Shown here piece by piece: positions 47,815 to 55,400 of a DNA stretch of 64,000 nucleotides; position 1 is the first letter of the stretch, and each line of letters begins with the position of its first letter. The DNA comes from Urophycis tenuis. Lineage: Eukaryota; Chordata; Actinopteri; Gadiformes; Phycidae. A program made the position numbers and the translations under genes. Where the stretch lies: the NCBI GenBank assembly GCA_036785325.1, contig JAXIVH010000159.1, positions 7,501 through 71,500 on the forward strand. The letters run 5' to 3'. Under the pieces are notes generated by a model that saw only the letters and a list, made by a program, of their open reading frames with translations, had not been told where the DNA came from and searched no databases.

Positions 47815-48030
47815 AGAAATGACCTTGCGCATAAATATTAGAGGCATAAATTGGCTCAAGGTCTGATATTTCTCCCGGGAACGCCGCCATCTGTCACATC
47901 TAATATTATTTTACTCCTTCTACTCAGAAAGTAGCCTCCAACTATAAAACAGGCTTATTAAGCAACCGGTAATAAGCGTGTTTTATAGTTGGAGACAAAG
48001 TGCAATTTCAAGGAAACGCTGAAGAAAGTG
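47815..48030. other. Single-copy island with compact hairpin
   Basis: Ordinary, non-repetitive sequence containing the hairpin at 47936-47994. Neighbouring words such as GCATAAATATTAGAGGC look like a constrained non-coding element, which is inference only. Confidence 0.4.
47936..47994. ncRNA. Compact hairpin, miRNA-precursor-like candidate
   Basis: Arms 47936-47960 and 47970-47994 pair at 24 of 25 positions around the 9-nt loop AGCAACCGG. The stem contains CCAACTATAAAAC on the left arm. Size and loop are compatible with a microRNA precursor, but I recognise no known miRNA, and a near-perfect stem also fits a small inverted-repeat element. Confidence 0.35.
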
Positions 48031-49290
48031 GCGTCGGGAGGATTGTGAAAAACAACATTATGAAGCCAATATGTTGCTTAAGTACCTGGTCCTCGTAACG
48101 GAACAATTAATCGTTTTTTTTTTCTTTTCTTTCAGTGCACAGCCAATATAACAGTATCGATTCTACATAAAACGCACAATATCCAATTGACTTTGCAAGC
48201 CAACACACGCTGCTGTCCCCGAACAGCGAAATCGAATAACGGTGATCTGCTGCCACCTACTGGTCATAACGCAACAGTGCAGCCTCTACTGTAAAGTCCT
48301 GAAAACTTTTTTTTCATAAATTAAATCAATGGTGATATAAATGTATCTGAATGATGAAAACGTGAAGAAGAAAAATTATGTAAGCCTGGATATTTATAGG
48401 TATTTTCTCATATAATCACTGACTGGGATCTGAGTAAAGCAGGCCTTCTTTACACAGAAGATAATATAAGATGTATACATCTTGTAGGCCTATTACCTTC
48501 TGGGTTTGTGTGTGTACAATTACGATGACATGTATATGTTGTAGACTCTCATAGTAAGGAGGCCAGTGGGCTTCTGTGGTGTTATATTCCAGAGCAGGTT
48601 GTTCTCTGGTTCATACTTGCACAGGGCAGGTCTGGACAGGTCTAGCAGGGGAAAGGAAATCTGCAGCATTCTGCTGGGGTCATTTTTAGGTTGGGGCCAC
48701 TGAGCGGCCATTTTGGGTCTAAACTGCGGCCACCCCGGCTCGTGTTTGGAACCAAGATGGCCGCTAGGTGAATTAGGCCCATGACTATTATACCCTTGCA
48801 TCTTTTAGTGATTATTATTATGCAAATGTGTATCTGTTCTTGGTACTGCGTTGCATATTATGTTATTCATTGTAATTTTGTATGCAAGAAACCTATCTAA
48901 AAACTATATAACTATATAAACTATAACTCCACCATTGTTATACTTTATATACATGTTCAACAGGCACCATTTCAGTTTTCAAGATACAAGTGTAATATCT
49001 CCATATTTGTGAGTAGTTCCTGAGTGACTTCATAGTTGTTGTTGTATATTTAATATATGTACTTTGTGCATATTTGCATGTTCTTCTTCATATTTTCATT
49101 GCATTGCAGTATAATAATAATTTAATAATAATAATAATTTATTACTTCGATTTATTTTATCCTCTATTTTTTACACAGTCATTTTTATCTTTCAGCAAAG
49201 CCATTGCCGCTTTATTTTACTTATTATAAACGCATAAAGTAAAACATTACCTAATAGGCTACATAAGAATCACACCGCTAAAATAAACAC
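48031..49290. other. AT-rich unique region upstream of creb1
   Basis: No gene or repeat array is supported. Around 48,650-48,780 are two opposite-strand YY1-like words (CGGCCATTTTGG and CAAGATGGCCGC). Confidence 0.4.
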
Positions 49291-49329
49291 AGTGAAAACT
49301 GAAAATGATGGCCACTAAACCCCTTGTTT

Positions 49330-49720
49330 ACAAGAACACTGATCTCCCTCACACAGACTCGCACGCCGCATGCGCAACCGCCCACTTGGCTCACCTCCTC
49401 GGCTCTCTCCGTCACCACTCGGGCTCCGTCGGCGCTTCGATGATGCTGGTCGTCGTAGTCGCCTCGCCTCTCGTCCTCCTCTCCGCGTTGTTGTTCTCGG
49501 TGACGCGACGGAGGTGTAGCCTGACGCGGTCTCTTACGTGTCGGCCTGGATAAAAGTGGAGCTCCGGAGACCCGGGAGTGACGAAGCGAGTCAGTATCGG
49601 TAAGAGGATACGCGTCCGATGCTTGTCCAAAGTGATCGGGCGCGTTGCGGGGGTTCATGCGGTGGAATTAAACAAGTAGCAGCGGCCAACAAAGAAATCA
49701 TGGCGGCTGTGTTGCAGGCT
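49330..49720 (+). promoter_or_regulatory. creb1: CpG-rich candidate creb1 promoter and 5' non-coding exon
   Basis: A CpG-dense patch carries an NRF-1-like site (CGCATGCGCAACC near 49367), repeated CTCGTCG/CGCCTC words, a TGACG half-CRE in GGGAGTGACGAAGCG (49576-49590) and a YY1-like AAATCATGGCGGC near 49696. A donor-like ATCGGTAAGAGG places a possible 5' exon end at 49599. It lies 1.5 kb upstream of the first coding exon. CREB1 has a non-coding first exon in mammals, so the arrangement fits, but the transcription start is not proven. Confidence 0.5.
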
Positions 49721-50205
49721 CTCTGCAAGCAACACAAGTGGGACTTTGGTGTATATATATATATTTAAATGGCAGTTGTGGGCTACTGTGCTGCCTCGCA
49801 TTGTATTAAAACACATCCTACATTTTGTTGTGTGCATGGGTGAAGTGGTTTAAAACATGTGCAGATCGGCGGGGTTTGGAGTGAACAACTTGCCTAGTGA
49901 AAGTGGGTCCCTGGATTGCAAAAAAAAAAAAAAAAAACTGGCACCCATTGCATTCAGACCTTTCCCTCCATACAGAGATTACGCTTCCAGCTACTTGGCT
50001 CCATGCTAACTAGCTCCGTGCTACTTGCTAGTGGCACTACTGCTGGTCTGTTACCCCTCACATAGCCGCGTTGAAAGGGTTGTTTTTCAATCCGTTTAGG
50101 AAATCTGCCCTTTTACCAACTTGAAGGCGTGTTGGTCGGCATAGCTACTCTGCTTCTACGGGCTAGCACTAGCCTGCTAGTTTGCGCCCACGCCTACAGG
50201 CTAAC

Positions 50206-50207
50206 CT

Positions 50208-50250
<43 letters not shown>
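50206..50250. repeat. (CA)n microsatellite
   Basis: About 20 CA units in the presumed first intron of creb1. Confidence 0.9.
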
Positions 50251-50251
<1 letters not shown>

Positions 50252-50766
50252 CCTATCGGTAGCATAATGCTAGTCATTTCTTGTATGGGCTCCCACTAGC
50301 ATTGCCTGCTTGTTTGAGCCCACGTCAAATCATCACCCGAACCCCTCTACGGTTTAGTGGTAGCATGATGCTAGTTAGCATTCTAACTGTTGTATGGGGT
50401 TTCCACTAGCCTGCTAGTTGGCGCCCACGGTTAAAAATGGGTTGGACCTGGTTTAGCATTAGCGCGCGGCTAACGCTGCGTTCAAATGGAAGACGGCGGC
50501 GGGAAGCCTGCCAACTGGCCAATGTTCAGCGACAGACCAGCAACATAATGGCCGTGCTCGTGTGTTCCCATCGGAGTATTTGTAAACCAAGCACATTGTA
50601 GAGGACACGACACACCTGCTGCTATTACATCTATTCCGGTTGTGTTTCCCAAACGTGTTCATTTGTCTACTGTATATTATAACTCCCACACGACGTGAAC
50701 GCAGCGTCTGCACAGCGCTGAGCCGAATAGACGCGAGCGGCAACAACTTTGGGCTGTTTTTTGTGT

Positions 50767-50774
50767 TGACGTCA
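50767..50774. promoter_or_regulatory. Palindromic CRE upstream of the creb1 ATG
   Basis: TGACGTCA, 367 bp before the creb1 start codon. CREB autoregulation through CRE sites in its own promoter is known in mammals. Whether this copy is used is unknown. Confidence 0.45.
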
Positions 50775-51068
50775 TGCTGCACGTGTCTTGTGTACGCGAG
50801 CACACGTCATAGACCAAGGACTAAAGCGCGAGATGCTTTGTGATTTTTATAATACTAATGTATGGAGCGCAGATGCCACGCCCACCCCCTACATATATAT
50901 CAGCATGGCCCCGGGGCGCTGCTCAAGACACTTTATAACACCGTGAAAATGCATTGCCCCGAGTACAGTTAAATACAAAACAGACCTTGTTTTTCTTCCT
51001 GCTACTGACTTTTTTCCTTCACGTTGAGTGTGTGAAGTACAACTTTCTCCTCGGCCCCTAAAGTAAAA

Positions 51069-51070
51069 CG

Positions 51071-51120
<50 letters not shown>
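51069..51120. repeat. (TG)n directly before the creb1 first-coding-exon acceptor
   Basis: About 26 TG units end at the CAG (51121-51123) taken as the splice acceptor, in the place of a normal polypyrimidine tract. Confidence 0.85.
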
Positions 51121-51121
<1 letters not shown>

Positions 51122-51123
51122 AG

Positions 51124-51221
51124 AACTCTCTTGAGTGACAATGGAAGCTGGGACAGACTCACAGCAAAGTGAAACCACGGTAACGGAGGCAGAAGCCCAA
51201 CAGATTGCCACCCTGGCACAG
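51124..51221 (+). CDS. creb1: creb1 coding exon 1 (with short 5' UTR)
   Basis: The exon is taken to start after CAG at 51123. The ATG at 51141 opens 27 codons ending IATLAQ, then donor GTAAAA at 51222, phase 0. Compared with mammals, the segment between EAE and IATLAQ is shorter by about ten residues. Confidence 0.9.
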
Positions 51222-52439
51222 GTAAAAAAAAAAAAAAAAACACAACCTCGACTGACTTGTGGAGCTATTAAAGACACAGAGCACCCCTTTTTTATAGCGC
51301 GTGGTGGTTGGTTGACGAAGGTTACCCAAGTGACGTGTGGTGGTTTGAGCCCCCCCCCCCCCCCACACACACACACTTGTTTTGTCTATCTTTTTATATA
51401 CATTATTTGTCCTTCAAACATGCGGAGTTATAACATTAAGATAAGATATTCCTTTATTAATCCCCCTTAGGAGAAATTCACAGTGACCAGCAGTACAAGG
51501 GGATAGAGGAGTGCAATAAAAACCTGACTATACACAATAAACAATAAATAGATTTACCTAAACAAGATTAAATTATATGCGAGCTCTTAAAGTCAGATCA
51601 GGTGAAAAAATTAGAACCTATATACATACATAGTAATCATCATTGAGATGGACAGTGCAGTTGGTAGATAACCAACTTAGATTATTAGAAGTGTTAGAGA
51701 AGAACCAACTTAGATTATTAAAAGTCAACACATTAGAAGTATTGACTTTTGTTATTGGAGCGAGCAATGAAATACAAAATCGAATTTCAAAACAATTTCT
51801 AGCAGAATCAGAGATAAGAAAGAATGTCTGACATTTATTGAAAAGATTACTTTATTAATAGAAATAGAAATACTTTATTAATCCCAAATTGGGAAATTGC
51901 AACGTAGCAGCAGCATTGGAATACACAGAATGAATGCAATTAGAAATAAAAAGTGTATGTTTGTGTAAAAAAATATGTATATTAAAAATATAAACTAATT
52001 TTAGTGCAAGATAAAGAACAGTGTACAGAATATAATGAAATATAAGGTGCTTGGAGACTGTTGTAATAAGTTATTGGCTGTTATTGTACAGTGTAATGCA
52101 ATGTGGTAGGAATGATCTCCTAAATATGTCCACAAGGGATATTTAGCATATTAGTCCCCCATCCGATCCCTTTTGGGGCATTTCCCGACATCTCCTTATA
52201 TGGCCGGCATAATCACATCACTATGACCTCACTCTTGGCTGGTTGTGACGACGATGATGATGATGATGACGTGGTCCATCCAGGCGTCCATCGCGGCCGG
52301 CCAGGTCACCACCACAGGCCCAACTGTCACTCTGGTCCAGCTGCCCAACGGACAGACAGTCCAGGTCCACGGAGTCATTCAGGCAGCCCAGCCCTCCGTC
52401 ATCCAGTCCCCCCAGGTCCAGACCGTCCAGGTATACAGC

Positions 52440-52472
<33 letters not shown>

Positions 52473-55400
52473 GTGTGTGTCTCTCTCTCTTTGTCTGTCT
52501 GTCTGTGTGTGTGTCTCTCTCTCTCTCTGTCTGTCTGTCTGTCTCTCTCTCTGATCTCATTCAACTCAAAACTCAATTCTGTAGTAGCGCTAAGCAGGCT
52601 AACCAATACCATTTAAATACTCCTGAATATCAGCATCAGTGTGTCTCTCTCTCTCTCTCTTTATATGTGTGTGTGTGTGTGTATTTAGTATAGATATATA
52701 TAGTTGTTAAGTATGTTGGTACAGTGGTTTGCGACTGTACCATGTGTTGTGGCTGCAGATCTCGACGGTGGGTGAGAGCGAAGACTCCCAGGAGTCGGTG
52801 GACAGCGTGACCGACTCCCAGAAGAGACGAGAGATTCTGTCCAGACGGCCGTCCTACAGGTAACCCCCTCGCACCAGCAGACACACCGAGGCAGTTTTAC
52901 TGGAACCCCTGGCGCTAATGGACCCCCCCCCCCCCCCCCCCCCCCCCCCGCTGTGCGCGCGTACAGGAAGATCCTGAACGACCTTTCGTCAGACGCCCCA
53001 GCCGTCCCCCGGATAGAGGAGGAGAAGTCAGAAGACGACGCGGCGCCGGCCATCACTACGGTTACCATGCCGACCCCCATCTACCAGACCAGCAGCGGGC
53101 AGTACAGTGAGTCGCATCACTACGGTTACCATGCCGACCCCCATCTACCAGAGCAGCAGCGGGCAGTACAGTGAGTCACATCACTACGGTTACCATGCCG
53201 ACCCCCATCTACCAGAGCAGCAGCAGTAACTGTGAGTCGCATCACTACGGTTACCATGCCGACCCCCATCTACCAGAGCAGCAGCGGGCAGTACAGTGAG
53301 TCACATCACTACGGTTACTATGCCGACCAGCAGCGGGCAGTACAGTGAGTCGCATCACTACGGTCACCATGCCAACCCCCATCTACCAGAGCAGCAGCGG
53401 GCAATACAGTGAGTCGTATCACTATGGTTACCATGCTGACCAGCAGTGGGCAGTACAGTGGGTGGCGTCACTACGGTTACCATGCCGACCAGCAGCGGGC
53501 AGTACAGTGAGTCGCATCACTAGGGTTACCATGCCGACCCCCATCTACCAGAGCAGCAGCGGGCAGTACAGTGAGTCGCATCACTACGGTTACCATGCCG
53601 ACCAGCAGCGGGCAGTACAGTGGGTGGCATCACTACGGTTACCATGCCGAGCCCCATCTACCAGACCAGCAGCGGGCAGTACAGTGAGTCACATCACTAC
53701 GGTTACCATGCCGACCAGCAGCGGGCAGTACAGTGAGTCGCATCACTACGGTTACCATGCCGACCAGCAGCGGGCAGTACAGTGGGTGGCATCACTACGG
53801 TTACCATGCCGACCCCCATCTACCAGACCAGCAGCGGGCAGTACAGTGAGTCACATCACTACGGTTACCATGCCGACCAGCAGCGGGCAGTACAGTGAGT
53901 CGCATCACTACGGTTACCATGCCGACCAGCAGCGGGCAGTACAGTGGGTGGCATCACTACGGTTACCATGCCGACCAGCAGCGGGCAGTACAGTGAGTCG
54001 CATCACTAGGGTTACCATGCCGACCAGCAGCGGGCAGTACAGTGAGTCGCATCACTAGGGTTACCATGCCGACCAGCAGCGGGCAGTACAGTGAGTCGGG
54101 GGCTCTCCTGGACCGGCCCCACAGTGCCGAGCCCATCTCCCATCTATGCGAAACAGACTGGAGACTCAAATTCTGAATTATTACGAATTACAAAATAAAG
54201 CAGTAATGCAGTTGGCGTTTTTATCGTCTTGAGCCCGACACATTGTGTGTTTCTGCGTTTGAACCGCTCTGAGCGGGTTAATGCAAATAAAACCACAGAT
54301 TTGAAGTCAAGAATTGGACCGTTAAAGGTGCATCCAGGGACACAATCATGAAGTAAAACTACTGAGTTATAATCCTAAATGAACCCCAGGTAAGACGATG
54401 ATAGTGGCAGAAGAAAAGATGTTTTTTTGTATTATATTATTATTATTTTATTGTCCCTCTTGGAACAGAAGGCTGTCGGGGCCACGGCCTCCATTTCTGT
54501 GAAGTGAAAGTACGACCTATCCCCATGGTAACAATGTAAAAACCACAAACACAGGCCACAGCATCCCTTTGATGCACAGCGACAAACCGCGCCTGGTGAC
54601 CATAGCAACAACAACCGCCGTGCATGGCGACTCCGTCTACCTACCTGCCTGACACGTGCGTGTGTGTGTGTGTCCCTCTCCAACAGTCGCCATCACCCAG
54701 GGCGGGGCCATCCAGCTGGCCAACAACGGCACGGACGGTCTGCAGACTCTGACCATGAACACGGCCACGCAGCCGGGCACCACCATCCTCCAGTACGCCC
54801 AGACCAGCGACGGGCAGCAGATCCTGGTGCCCAGCAACCAGGTGGTCGTACAAGGTGGGGTTTTAGAATCAGAATCAGAATCAGAATCAGAATCAAGTTT
54901 ATTGCCAAGTAGGTTTACACCTACAAGGAATTCGACTTGGTGCAATTGGTGCAAGGGAAAAAACAGTATTAAAAATATAAGTAAGTAAAAAAAAGTAAAA
55001 AAGTAGAAAAGTAAAATAACCATAATAAAATAAAATAAATATATATATACAATGTACAATGAATATGAGTATGAATATGAATATGGATATGGAATACAGA
55101 GCAGTAGTGCATGCAGAGGAAAATGGAAAAATGGTGGACCCGAATGAGTGCACACTGTACACACTGTGCGTTAATGTAACGCAGACGATCTGAAGATGCC
55201 ACGTTAATGTAGCATGTAGGTCTGTGTGGGGGGAGGGAGAGAGTCAGTGTCAGTGGGGGCTCCGGGCCTTGTTGACAAGGCTAGTGGCAGACGGGAAAAA
55301 ATTTAAGGGTGGGGCGGCCGCGGCCTACCGGTCAGGGCTTCGGACTTGTAACCGGAGGGTCGCCGGTTTGAACCCCCCGACCGGTACGGACGGCCCTTGA

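Noticed and set aside
49278..49658. 126-codon minus-strand frame with Arg-rich sequence
   Set aside because: Lies in the CpG-rich presumed creb1 promoter; no recognisable domain, and GC-rich DNA often stays open by chance.
52953..53174. Longer creb1 exon 4 reading through the donor (adds YSESHHYGYHAD...)
   Set aside because: Joining at the first GTGAGT restores the conserved SGQY-IAITQGG junction in frame; read-through ends at a stop in the first intronic copy.
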